Positions 9,769 to 21,907 of a DNA stretch of 64,000 nt are shown piece after piece. The stretch spans positions 23,014,336 through 23,078,335 of the forward strand of contig NC_083340.1 of assembly GCF_019175385.1 (NCBI RefSeq), read 5' to 3'. The stretch's first letter is position 1; every line of letters begins with the position of its first letter. The notes beneath the pieces were generated by a model. The model did no database searches. It saw only the letters and a program-made list of their open reading frames with translations, and was not told where the DNA came from. Made by a program: the position numbers and the translations under genes. This stretch comes from Lycium barbarum (taxonomy: Eukaryota; Streptophyta; Magnoliopsida; Solanales; Solanaceae).

Positions 9769-11330
9769 TTAACCACAGATTCTTGGGACAGTCCAAGTTT
9801 GTGGCTTTGACACCCTTTCATCACCAGGCAAAGCCATATACTTTTCCCAATCATCTAGCGCCATTGTTAAGTCATGCATTTTATTATCAATTCCAATACA
9901 ACAATTTACATGCATTGTGCAAACAAGATTGAGATCTTTACTTGGCTCACAAAATCCCCCAAATAGAGCAGTGTCCAAAAATCTTATTTTCAGTCCAATA
10001 TCTTTGATGAATGGGTTGAATTTGATCATGTTGAGCACGTCTTGATCGTGTTTTCCTGGATGAGCCTCTCTTGCATTGTACCAGAATTTGTAAAATTGGA
10101 CGGTACGTTGATTTGATTTGACATAGTGAAAACCGGAATTTGGTGAATTGTTCCAGTTCATATAGTCGTACGAGTAATGGTCGCATGAAATTTGGAAATC
10201 GGCATCCGGATAAAAATGTACAAAAGGTTGTCGAAACCACAATATATCAGCATCCTGAAAGGACAAAAACAATACTTGTTATAGATAGGACAATAGCAAT
10301 ATATACAAATTTCAAGGCGTAAACATATTAATGGATGAATATCTGAAAGCTGATTACTGGACCACCTAGAAAAATGACATTCAAATTAAAGTCAGACTAT
10401 GATCTAGAAAATTCTACGTAATTGTTTTAAATGAATCTTTCGTTTCTTTTGTTAACTAATGAATGATGAAGAGTAAAGAAGAGGCCATGCATATCGAAGA
10501 AGTTTCTCCATTTCTCTTCCAAGTTCATAACAAAGCTTACACAGCCAATTAATTAATCCTAGGTTATGGTTGGTTCTCATTTTATAACACCCAACAATGT
10601 AATTTAACTTGTTATAGTATCTATACACCACTTGCTTTATTTTTTAAGTTTAACTTGTATACTCTGACGACGGTCTAAATAAATTTTTACACTATCATAT
10701 TATTTGGTAGATAACTACAAAGTCCGTTCGTGAAGATGAGATGAGTAATCTAGAAAATTCAGATATTGTGTAAAAATTCTTTACGGTGTAAATGAATGGA
10801 TTTATTTAAACCCTCATTTATCAGCTAGTTTCACTAATTATGGATAATTATTTCTAATTTTTAGGTGATCTGATAGTGTAAAAGTTTTCTTATGTGATTA
10901 ATATATAGGTAATAAAATTAATGTTAATGATAAAGTGAAGGAAGAGTACCGTGAAAATGAAGTTATATCCCATCTCAAGAACAATACACTGAAAATAAAT
11001 TTTCCTCCATGTAATCTTGAAATAATCCTCACTCATATAAAGAGCCTCACCGGAGAAATCAACACCTTTTGTAGTGAGTGCATAGCAATGAAGTTGTTTC
11101 TCCAAGCAACGAGTACATGCAGTTTGGTCCAAAGCTGCAACTAATACATGTTTCAAAAGTGGTTTTGTTTGGTTTCCAACTCTAAAGCTTTTCAAGAAAA
11201 TATCAAATATGGAGTTTGGCTCTGTCCATGCTGCATTTAGAGCTGTTATTATCACTGTTTTGTCTCCCATTGCTGCTTTCTCTAACACTTTATCTAACTT
11301 GCTTTTTTGCTGCTTCTTCTTCTTCTTCTC
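9769..11330 (-). pseudogene. Glycosyltransferase copy B, exons 2 and 3 only
   Basis: Minus-strand PF03407 (GT77-type, At4g15970-like) copy. Exon 2 is 10950-11330 (127 codons, acceptor CAG at 11333-11331, donor G|GT at 10950-10948). Exon 3 is 9769-10254 (161 codons plus stop, acceptor CAG at 10257-10255). Both are open, and they join in phase 0 to give 'FIFT' then 'DADILWFRQP', which carries the DxD metal/nucleotide-sugar motif. Later motifs are 'GKHDQDVLNMIKFNPF', 'FLDTALFGGFC' and 'CTMHVNCCIGI'. No exon 1 with a membrane anchor exists upstream. Sequence matching the copy C intron close to exon 1 stops at about 18622, where a LINE begins. Unless an unseen exon replaces it, the product would lack the start codon region and the Golgi anchor, so I call it a 5'-truncated pseudogene. 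It could still be transcribed from a TE promoter. Confidence 0.8.
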
Positions 11331-11407
11331 CTGAAAATATACATTAATCTGGTAGTAATTTTTTAATACAATTTACTCTCACCATCTATTTTTACTTGTC
11401 CACTATA

Positions 11408-11999
11408 CAGGGCGGCTCAAAAAATGGTGGCCTATAGCCAAACTGCAATACGAGGACTTAATTTATTTTGTGTTATTTATTTCAATGACAAATGTGGATG
11501 ACCCAAAAAGATCTATATCCAAAAGTAATGTAAAGATTCAAATGAGTTATTTTTTCTTTTCAACACTAATATCAATCATAATTTCAGTTTTTTTTTTTTT
11601 TTATACTTGTTCCATCCCGACATACTTGTCATATTTCCTTTCTAAAGAGTCAAATCGTATACATTTTGATCAACATTTTAAAGATGTATTTTTTCATCAC
11701 ATTGATATGAGAAAAATTACAAATTACAGTACTTTTCGTAGCTTTTAAATACCTTAACTTTAAATATATTAAATTAATCCTATTTTTAGCTTCGAATATT
11801 ACAAACCGACTCTCGAATAGTGAAAGATACCAATTATTTTGGAATGAAGGGAGTAAATATTTCATAGTTTCTACACTATTTTTTAATTAAAACAAAATTT
11901 AAAATAACATATACACATACTATAATTAGAAAATGGGCCCCCCAAATTTTGGTGGCCTAAAGCAATGGCCTAAGAGTCCTTACCCTCTGGCCAGCCTTG
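11408..11999. mobile_element. hAT-like non-autonomous element
   Basis: 592 bp. The ends 'cagggcggctca' and (complement) 'caaggctggcca' form imperfect inverted repeats. The flanks 'ccactata' (11400-11407) and 'caactata' (12000-12007) are a 7/8 target duplication. Inner text 'ggtggcctatagccaa' and 'ggtggcctaaagcaatgg' mirrors across the element. It is inserted in the MITE at 11376-17897 and itself contains the MITE at 11606-11853. Confidence 0.65.
11606..11853. mobile_element. Stowaway-like MITE inside a hAT-like element
   Basis: 248 bp. The left end 'cttgttccatcccgacatac' pairs imperfectly with the right end 'ttattttggaatgaagggag'. TA flanks at 11604-11605 and 11854-11855. Confidence 0.6.
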
Positions 12000-12071
12000 C
12001 AACTATACTAAAAATATATGTACGCTTTTACTTGTCCAGTTTAGTAAATCAAGACAGTATATTTATCACAA

Positions 12072-12277
12072 GAGCTCGTTTAGATTGGCTTAAGACTTTT
12101 GATTTATAAGCCAAAGCCATAAGTTAGGAATTCTTGCTTATGACTTTTGGCTTATTTTTGTCATTTGACTTTAAAAAAAGTGCTTAAAAATATTTTTTAT
12201 TTTACTAAAACACTACAAAAGTGCTTAAAAGCTATTTTGGCTTAAAAGCACCTAAAATAGTCAATCTAAACAGGCTC
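12072..12277. mobile_element. Short inverted-repeat element (206 bp)
   Basis: The left end 'gagctcgtttagattggct' and the complement of the right end, 'gagcctgtttagattgact', are a 19-bp imperfect inverted repeat (about 16 of 19 match). Inner sequence is rich in 'gcttataa/gcttaaaa' phrases. I could not find a clear target duplication. Confidence 0.5.
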
Positions 12278-12296
12278 TTAATTCCTAGGTTACCCT

Positions 12297-15200
12297 TGTC
12301 ATACCCCTTTTTAACCGGGTTAAATCAAAGTACAACATATTGGTGATTCCTATTTTTGTTTATTTAAAGGAGTCGCCACCTAATTATTTATGGTGAATTA
12401 GGACACCTAAAATTCATTAAAGTCATTTTAAAGTTAACTCTATTTAAGGTCTGCGAAACTTAAAATTCTAGGTAAGGGTTCAATTAGTCTAAAGGGAAGG
12501 TATTAGGCACCCTTTAAGACCCATTAACAATGGTTAACCGACCGGACTTGCGATTAGTTAAGCTAAGTGTAAATATAGTGTTATAAAAAGAACGTAGCTT
12601 TGTAAATATGGCTAAAGTTATAGATAGACATGTAAGAATGTTGTTTAAAATAGGATTTGTAGAAGGTAATAATTGGTATAAAAGAAAATTTTAAGTGCTA
12701 TTTAAAAGTAAGACTTATAAAAGATTATTAGTTCAATATAGACTCTGTAAGAATTATTTTAATAAATACATGTTTCAAGCATTGAAAAAGAGCTAAAGTG
12801 AAAAAGTTATCCACAGAACTAGCTTGCCTTTTTATTTCTCAAAATAAGCTAACATTAGTGTATAATTTGTGATGTTTTGAAAATCCTAAGATGGTAAGAA
12901 TGAAAAATGATTCCTTTAACCCAAGAATGTGTAGGCATGCTATTTGAAAATCAATTACCCCAAAATAAATATTAGAGATACTATAAATAATTTTAACATA
13001 AAAGGGAAATGATACTCGTGGAGTTAACTGTTAATTTCTCTTTGAATTATCTACCTATTACTAAAACTAAACCTCATTGATTCCACTAAGGCATTAACAA
13101 GCAAAAGTGTTAGTCATACAATATACGTTAAATGCACACGAAAATAAAAATAGAGGGGTAGATATAATGTAAATGGGCTTGGCCCATTTGGACTGCTGTG
13201 ATCTGTTTGCAACTGGGCTTCAGCCCAGTAACAATGTATATATGTTGCTGCTGTTGTCACGCTTATTGGGCTTCGACCCAGATTTTATTTCCCTGTTTGG
13301 CTGCGGATTGGCTGCTACTATATGGGGCTGATTCGAGAGAAGTTGTGTTGGGCTTTTAGCCCAACGCCAAGTGCGGAAGGAGATGACGAGTCGCTTGGAC
13401 TCGTATGCGAGATGTCATGCATAAAAATGAAAAGAAAATGATTAGTATATAATCGATGAATAAGATTAAACACGTAAAATATACATTCAAAACAAATCAG
13501 TAGATTATGTATATACTGTGTATATTTAGATATATCTCATGCATACACATTCCTAAGGATGTATAGGCTAAAGTATACCAGTCATGCACGTACATATACA
13601 TAATCGATACAAGTATACTTAGCATATAAAGATGAATAAATGCAGATATATAACATGCTTTATAAAGCTATAGGCAGCCAACAAAGCACAACATAAGTTG
13701 CATAAGAGTGTAGAATATGAAAACAGATGGTGACTATAATGAGAAAACAGTCTTATTCAAGTTGGTGAGAATCCATGGTCCAAGAATAACAATGAGGATC
13801 GCATGGCATACAGAAAGAGGGAATGTTAATTATGTGTTCAAATTATATAAGGGCAGTACTTAGATGAAAAGAAAGAACAAGGAAAAAAATCTCGTAAATA
13901 ATGGCATCCCAAAACAAAGCTCACTGCTGAACTGGAGACATATAGAGATAAACAAAATGGGCAGTAAGGCTCCATACCAACAAACAGTTAGAGGAAAACA
14001 GGTTCAGACCTAAAATCGTGTTCAAGCAACCAAAAGAGCAGAGCAAATTCAGTTTCCAGGACAACATTACACGAATAAAGTCAAACAAACCTCAAACTAT
14101 TAACAGAGAAACTGAGGAAGAAATCAACCATTTGCCCATTTAGAGTATTAAATTTGCTTACAGGAAGAAAGTTTACATGGTGACATTCTATATGTATCAA
14201 AATTAAGTACATTTATTTATCCACGCCTAACTGAACAACTATTGGACAGAAGCAGGGTTATTCATTCAGTTAAAGGGGGGATTGGAAAAAGAGGAATCGT
14301 GCAAGGTTCAGATGATGCTTCCAGAAGGAACATACATATAATCAACACATCGCATTCGAGAGAATAAAAGAGGAGACACCCTCAAACATGAAGGAAAGCA
14401 GAGCACTTATCTTTAAGCAAACATTATGAAGTTCCTGAGATCCCATTTTGGACTTAACATGCTACTTCAAGTTATTACACGTAAAATTATTTTCAATACT
14501 TAACATTTCAAGGACCTATACACATTCATTATATCGGCCTAAACTGGTTTCATTCAGCAGATAGGTTAAACTTCCTACAATGTTTCCAAAATTCAAGTAT
14601 AGAACCCAACTCAACAAACCAATATGCGACTCTTTGGACTATCACTTGTTTGGAAGATCTGTGGAGGGAATTTACAGGATGTTACACTGAGCATAAATCA
14701 TTTGTAAATCTTACTTTCTAAACCAACATTTAATAACTACAGATTCAAGGAAAACTGAAACATGCTTGCTCATTCTTTAACTGGCAGAACTTACTGTAAA
14801 AGAAAGAAAGACTGAAACCATACAAGGATTTTTAACTTCATTCTAGGTAAGACACATGTAGCGTATAGCATTTTCCACAAGATCATTTGTAAATTTAGAA
14901 CCAAGAAAATGTTTTAATGGAACATGTATGCATATTTAACACTGATGGAGATGAGACAAAGATCAATGATAGGTTCAAATTCTCAAAGTTCGACATACAA
15001 ATAATGCTAGTAGGTATATAATGCAAGCAAGCTTGTCATAAACCTTAAATAAAATGTTCAGTCACTGCAGACATATGAATCATACTTAAACAATCATAGG
15101 CATATATTTAAATCGTACAGGATCTTCACAAGCTAAATTTTGGCTCAATATAATCACAGAAAGATTGGGTTGGCAAAGCCAACATTCAAACATACAAGGT

Positions 15201-17739
15201 CTTCTCCATTTTTTTTATTTTTTTTTACAAAATGGGAGTTGAACACAGCATTTCAACATAAATCCTAGGTTGTACTCTAACACTCTAACACATGATTCAC
15301 TTCAGACCAATGAACTAGTATTCATTCTAGTTAATATACCCTCATTTTTTTCAACAGGGAAATACCTTACCAGAACTAGACCAACTCATATTTTCAAATG
15401 AAAAAGTAGAACATTATCTTAATCATTTCAAATATGCTCCATACAGTTCAGACTATTCAAAACAGACCGTATCAAATTCAACCCCATCAAGTTGGACATA
15501 TATCCTTCGTGCTCAGATAAAAAAATCAAAAAAACTTCGAACATCTTAAGACATGTGATCTCTAAAAGTAACAGAGTCTCAATAAGGCATACATTCTTTA
15601 TAATGTCTTGGCTGAAAATCACTCAATCTTGAAAATCCAAACAAATCGAATCCAAGGTCATGTCTTATACATAGAACTGTACTACAGTCGCCATAACTTA
15701 CACAGACCTTAAATGCTCATTTCAGGTCACATTAAGCATTAGGATTTAAACAATATTGGACACAAGACACAACCAAATAGTTATCTTTAAATTAATCTCA
15801 CAAGGGCAACTAAACATGTAATCATGTATTGATCAAATATAATGCGTAGCTAGTAATGAATTAGACAAGGTTATTTACTCTAATTAGTCATGATAGGAAA
15901 CTGAGCAGGCATGACTTCCTAAGGGTAGCAAATACCAACATTTTAAGGCTAAGTGCTTCTGAACTTTCAACAGACCAGCAGTATATGCAGAAATAGGTAA
16001 GAACAGGACAAATTCAGCAAAGAGTGAGTTTCTTAACACGCAATTAACATTTCAGCATTAAACAGTCACTAATGCACTTTAAATCACACATATGATTCAC
16101 TTGAGATGTTATATATATGCAAAATAATGGACTTTACAGATTTGAACCATTTTAAAACCAAAACAAAACGAAACAGGTGCCTGAGACTAAATCTCTTTTC
16201 ACATATGCTCTTATAAGAAATTCTTTACTGAACTGAAACCAGAAAACATTCAGGCTGATTCACCTCCATAAAATTTATACGTCAGTTCTTAGTTTAATAG
16301 ACGCAAACAGAAGCAAACAATAATGAAAGCAAGATCATCTTAACTGAGAACTAACAGGTGGTTAAACTAATCTAAACAGGATTAATAATTGTGACCATGC
16401 CCAATTAGAAACCAAACACTATCGAAGTTATCATCCACACATGAACTCGTAGGAATACTTAAAACAGGACTGAAATTAAACTGAACTAAAATGAGAACAA
16501 AACATATATATATTATCAACCATTATACTGCAAAACCCGAACTAAATTAAAACAAGTGCATACCAACATCATTAAAGAAGAACCCAACCAACTAATCCTG
16601 ATCATGCATTATACTATAAATCACTAAACCGAGGTTCAATCAACCGAAACAAACATGTATGAATACATAATCACCTCTTAAACTACAAAAACTGAAATTA
16701 AACTGCTTAAAGAAGGATTGTTTACCTTCTTCGAGTGTAGTGAACAGGGTGCGTCGGGTCTCCGATCTACACTCGATCTTAAAGTAACAAGCCGAAAGAG
16801 TAAAAAGACTTAATTTTCAAATGGGTGTTCCCAAGTATAGTGATTGAAAAAAATGTAAAATAATTAGGAATGGTTAAAGTGGCTGCCAAAGAACTGAAAC
16901 AGAACAGGATTCGAACAAATTCCCGATTTAGAGTAGTAATCAAAAGATAGGGAAATGTTGAGTGTCGTCCCTCTGAAAACGCTGAGTAATTCCCGGCTAA
17001 AGTTCACCGGAAAGGAGAAATCAAGTTTTTTTTTTTAAGATGGTCTGTGTCCCTCAAAACACTGAATCCAATTTTTTCTTTTAATACTGAAAAATGGATC
17101 TTCATTTATAGAGTGAGGAGAGAGAGGAGCGTATGAGAGAGATGAAGGAGCGGGGGACAGAGGGAATGTGGAAGAGATAGGCGTGGGGGACAAGGGGAAG
17201 TGGAGAGGAGCGTGAGGGGAAGGTGATGACGATGGAAGAGAGAGAAGAGGGAGGCGACTGAGAATAGAGAGAGTGGTGAAGAAGAGAAAAAGAAAAGGGA
17301 TTAGGGATTAGGTTTTAGGAAAAACATTTGGGCCGGGTCGGTAATTTAGGATGTGGGCTGGACCGGGAATAATGTGGGCTGGTCCGTTTGAGTAGTGAAA
17401 TGGGTAATGGGATAATAATTTGGCTGAAAATTGTTGATCCTTCCTCCTCTATTTTAATTATTCTTGGGCTTCTAATTTAATAACTAGTACAATATATACT
17501 ATGTGTAGAAAAATAAGGATTTAACAAAGTGTTGTCTTGTAATTAAATTTAACGAGTCCAAACCCAAAAAATGAAACAATGACGAACCATTTAAAATTTA
17601 TGATAAAGTAATACTAGTAATGTTGATAGTAAAATGGTAAAAATTAATAGTAGTGAAAATAAAGTGTTCAACTCGCTAATAAATTAGAAGCTCCAGTAAA
17701 TAAATTGAAATAAAGGAGGGACAAAATTGGGTGTCAACA
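12297..17739 (-). mobile_element. Giant solo LTR, Ogre/Tat-like (5.4 kb)
   Basis: 5443 bp. It begins TGTCATACCCC and ends GGGTGTCAACA, flanked by a perfect 5-bp target duplication 'accct' (12292-12296 and 17740-17744). No ORF of note, primer binding site or polypurine tract is seen inside, so it behaves as one LTR. The 'gagtcgccacctaattattt' block near the left end recurs inverted in the element at 58400-62191 and, diverged, at 19070-21907. It reads on the minus strand: a TATAAAT on that strand (about 17104-17112) lies downstream of a purine-rich tract (17110-17300). LTRs this long are known for Ty3 Tat/Ogre elements. The lineage is an inference from length and end sequence. Confidence 0.65.
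17110..17310. repeat. 200-bp purine-rich tract inside the giant LTR
   Basis: The plus strand is almost only G and A (gagagagagg, aagagagagaagaggg and similar). It sits upstream of a minus-strand TATAAAT. The corresponding part of the sister LTR (about 58860-58950) is not purine/pyrimidine-pure, so the tract looks like a local expansion. It may act as a CT-rich promoter element for minus-strand transcription. Confidence 0.6.
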
Positions 17740-17957
17740 ACCCTTATTATTAATTATAATCAATTTTCAATGCATTTTCCAAAATATTGAATTCATTATA
17801 TTTAATTAAAGGGTGATATAGTAAACTTATCATTTTATTAATTACTTTTTAAGCGATGTGCTAAGTCAAACACTGACAAGTAAAAATGAAGGGGGAGTAA
17901 TGAATTTGTTTGACTCTCGTCAAGCCACATGAATTGAAACAAAGGGAGTAAATAGTA

Positions 17958-18231
17958 CTCTCTCCGTCTCAAAATATTTATCGTATTTTTCATTTGCACA
18001 CTCCTTAAGAAAGCATTTATAAGGATAACATTTTGACTATTTTACCCTCTTAACATATCTCTCCTCAATAAATTTCTACTTCATTGATGGTGAGAACCTC
18101 TTAAATGTTGTAAATTAATACAAGGGTAAAATGGAAAAAAGTTACTTAATTTTGTCTTGGTTAAATAAAACGACAAATGTTTTGAGACAAGTATTTTAGT
18201 AAGGACGACAAATATTTTGAGACGGAGGGAG
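17958..18231. mobile_element. Stowaway-like MITE
   Basis: 274 bp. The ends 'ctctctccgtctcaaaatat' and 'atattttgagacggagggag' are inverted repeats. TA flanks at 17956-17957 and 18232-18233. Confidence 0.8.
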
Positions 18232-18233
18232 TA

Positions 18234-18622
18234 AAGAATTTAAGGATAATCATTGGAAGTATTGGCTTGTAATTAACTGGGATCTAATTTAGCACGCTCT
18301 TCAATTTATCTAAGTAAAGACATTTGTTTCAGAAAAGAAAAATCATGTTTCTGATTATTTTTTGTAACACAATGATTGTATAATATTTTCAAGAAATTTT
18401 AAATCGTTTTTTTCTTCTTCTTTCAGAAGTGGGTTTATCATGAAGTTTTGAGCTTGCTCTTCATTCGCTCACAAAAAGCTCAAAAAATCTCCAAAAAGAA
18501 AAGAGAAAAAGAAAGAAACTTCAACTATCCAAACACTAGCTTTTGAAACCACAAATTAACTTCTTCTAACACTACTATTACATCTACTTGTTGGCTTCAC
18601 AAATGAAGATTTTCCTTTTAGG
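18234..18622. other. Intron 1 remnant of copy B
   Basis: Collinear with 32938-33190 in copy C intron 1: shared 'aaagaatttaaggat', 'tttatcatgaa', 'cttcattc.ctcacaaaa', 'cttcaactatccaaaca'. Homology stops at about 18622, where LINE sequence starts. In copy C exon 1 begins only about 200 bp further on, so the missing exon 1 of copy B was lost at this breakpoint. Confidence 0.7.
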
Positions 18623-19069
18623 TTTTGGGAGTTCCAATCAGCACTAAAAGATTATCTATCCTCCAGTGTCAACCATTATTAAACAAAATCACGGGCAGAG
18701 TTACAAGTTGGGCAACCAAGCTACTATCCTATGCAGACAGGGTGTATCTCATCAAGAGTGTCCTATTCTGTATACAAACCTTTTTTTCCTAAGTATTCAT
18801 ATTGGCAAAAAAAAGCCGCCAGGATGATCATCACTATTTGCAGAAGATTTCATTGGACCAGACAAGCTGAAGTTGAGCAGGAAAGCGCAATTTTCTTGGG
18901 ACCAACTATGCAAGCCCAAAGCTGTTGGCAAAGTAAGCATTACTAACCTATCGGAGTGGAACAAGGAAGCTATAACCAAGATGTTGTGGAGTTTGATCCA
19001 CATGAAAGACAAACTCAGGGTGAGATGGGATCATAGCTACTATATCAAGGGTAAATCAATCTTCGACAG

Positions 19070-21907
19070 TGGTACGGTCCGCTTTTACGCTCGCGCATAA
19101 AAGTTTCTCATAACTTTGGCTCTTTGTCGTGAACAAATAGAGTCGCCACCTAATTTATTAAATGGGAGTTAGGAAACCAATTTAAAGATTAATTTTTGAA
19201 AACCTTTAAATAAAATCCAGAGAACGGGTAAGGGTTCTGGTGATCCCCAAGAAAGGTTTTAAGCACCTCGGTATTAAAGATCCGCTCAATGCGGTTTACC
19301 TATGGATCTAACATTTTATGGCTAAAAATTTGTATAACTTGTTTTTGAAAAACATGTTTAGGGCATATGTATAAAGTTTTGAAAGAAGCTTATTCATGGC
19401 TAATTAATTAGAAAAGAAAGTATATTTTATTTGAAAAATGAGCTTTAGGGGGTTTTACTTTTGAAAATCATTTTTTAGCATTTCAATTATATCTTCAATT
19501 CAATTAATGAATTAATTATATAATTGGGCTAATTATCAAGGAATGAATCTCTTCAAAATATACACGGCTTATTGAGATTTGTTATATAGATAATCCAACT
19601 TCTTAATTTGTTAATGAATTCACTTGTTTATAACTCAAAAGATATGAAAGACTTTAAGTTATTTAGCAACAAGCGCTTTTAGGAATTTCCTTGTTTTAAC
19701 AACTTTCGAAGATATACATACATCCCAAAATTATTTAACAAGTATTGGTCCTCCAGTCCATTTTGAGAAAATCTGCTTTTGAATAAAAAATACATTTGGG
19801 TCTTTAGTTAATTTAAAACAAGTTTATTTTTATGAAACTGAGAATCATTTCGGACCTCAAATAAAATACCCATTTGATTTCAATACTTGAGGAAGAAAGA
19901 GGGGTCTGATCACTTCTGAAGCTACTAACATTCTAAATTTATCTTCGTTCCAATTTTCGAAAGCTAAACCATTCGTCAAATTAATCAATTGTTACAATTT
20001 GTTCACATTCTCTGCTTTAGGTATTCATCTGGTTTGAGAGTAAAACAAAGCAAAAGTTAGTCAAACATGAAACATGGATCTTATGCATAATCTAACAGCC
20101 CAGAACTAAACAACTCGTACCAAACTCACTTTGAACAAGAAAAGAAAAGAAAAAATACTAGAAAAGCCGCTATACACAGATCAGGTTTCAGTCAAACACT
20201 TCAAATTGGGAACAGGAAATAAACTTCAACAAATATGCATAGCACTTAACATGTGCACTCATATACACAGAATTATATTGAGAGAAAGGAAAGCAACATA
20301 ATGCAAACAATGTATTGTATACTACATGGAAATTCATCTTAACAGTGACGAACAATAAGAACAGCAATAAAGATAGGGATTTTGTATGGCAACAGAACCA
20401 AAGATCACTTTATGTAATCTCGAACAACATTTTAATTAAACTACGAGCGTCGAGGATCGATTTCTACTTTGAGCCAATAGAACCAAATGCTCGCAAAAAT
20501 AGAAATAAAGAAAACTTAAACTTTCAGACAAATCAAGAATCTGACTCGTCAAGATGAAATACTTGACTTTGAGTCAAAACTCGGAATTGTGGGGGTCCAA
20601 AAAAACCGTTGTCAAAATAAGTATGATATTTGAACTTGAACGATGTGGGACTCCATCCGGATTTGAAATTCAGAAATTAATTTCAATTTTGAAAAAAGAA
20701 CAAGGACAGAGATCATTAATCATTTTTGTCTTTACACAGCAAAGATAAAAAAAAAAAAAAAATAGGGGAAAAGATGAGAATTTTACCGTTTGAAATGGAA
20801 TTCACCGGAAGAAAATGCCAAATGCATTGAAGTTTTTACCCGAAATGGGCGAACAATTTCTGGAACTTGTGAAAGTAAACGAATCTTGATCAAAACGGGA
20901 ATACGCGTGGAAGGGCTTTACATCTTTTTCTTTTGTTTATTTTTTGGGGGAAATGAAATGAACTATGGAGCTTGGGAGTATTTATCCATCGGTTTTCGTC
21001 CATTATTTTATTCGCTTATTTTTTGTAGTGACAACTTTTTTAGTTTCTGCTATTTTTAATTTATTTCTAAAGTCTAGTGTATTTTATTTAGTTGATGGAT
21101 TCCCTCAGTTTTAATTGATAGAGTTCGTCGGTCTTTGTGTTTCGAAACATCATTTTCTGACATTATCAAACCGTTAAGTGCATACTTAAGGGACTATTTT
21201 TAATCAACCCTCATAGTTAAGGGACCATTTTGTCAACTTATGGCAAACTTAAAGGACCAAAACTGTTAAGTGCATAGTTAAGGGACTATTTTGAACCTAC
21301 TCTCATAGTTAAGAGACCATTTTTGTTAACTTGTAACAAACTTAAAGGACTAAAACTGTTAAGTGCATAGTTAAGGGACTATTTTGAACCTACTATCATA
21401 GTTAAGGGACCATTTTTGTCCTTTTCTCGGATTTTGGTGAGGGATGGATGGGTTTGTTATTGGGCTGGAGTTTTATTTCGTTTGGGCTAAGGTGATAGGA
21501 AGGCTGCTTTCGGAGTTTTAACGAGTTGGCCATATTGAGTTTAAAATACAACCTTTTGCATTGCAATCATCACCATTCCCTTAAAATTAAAGCAAAGTGA
21601 GATGAATTAATTCACATTAAATAATCAAGCTTCTTGACTGAACAAAGTAAAATATTTGTTTGCGAAAATAAAATAATTGTATTAATTAAGCCATAGATGA
21701 CTTTAATTTGATAGTTTTGAAATAAGTACTAAATTAAACATATAATATATATTAGGATATTTTGTCAAATGAAAATGGAAAAAATAGCATCAAAACTAGT
21801 TTAGAGAGTATTATTCGATTTTCTGAATAGTTATTTCACTATGTTTGAAGTTCAAGAAGCTCGACTAGTTAATTTAAAATGTGGAATGCAAAAATTGGGG
21901 GTCAACT
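19070..21907 (-). mobile_element. LTR-like element, diverged relative of the giant LTR
   Basis: 2838 bp inserted between the two halves of the LINE. Flanks 'gacag' (19065-19069) and 'gagag' (21908-21912) give a 4/5 target duplication. The left part carries 'agagtcgccacctaattta' and 'gggtaagggttc', as in 12297-17739. The right end 'gggggtcaact' resembles GGGTGTCAACA. No ORF of credible origin. Best read as a solo LTR of a sister family. Confidence 0.55.
21170..21420. repeat. 92-93-bp tandem repeat, about 2.7 copies
   Basis: A unit starting 'c.gttaagtgcata' occurs at 21171, 21263 and 21356 with inner phrases 'gttaagggactatttt', 'tcatagttaagggaccattt' and 'aacttaaaggac'. It lies inside the LTR-like element at 19070-21907. 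Confidence 0.85.

Larger units (their letters stand above)
11376..17897. mobile_element. Stowaway-like MITE split by nested insertions
   Basis: The outer ends pair across 6.5 kb: left 'ctctcaccatctatttttac' (11376) and right 'gtaaaaatgaagggggag' (ending 17897). TA flanks at 11374-11375 and 17898-17899. With the inner elements at 11408-11999, 12072-12277 and 12297-17739 removed, the remainder is a few hundred bp, a normal MITE size. It sits in intron 1 of copy B. Confidence 0.6.

Noticed and set aside
10140..10322. Plus-strand ORFs opposite glycosyltransferase exons (also 28878-29183, 10935-11144)
   Set aside because: Antisense shadows of real exons.
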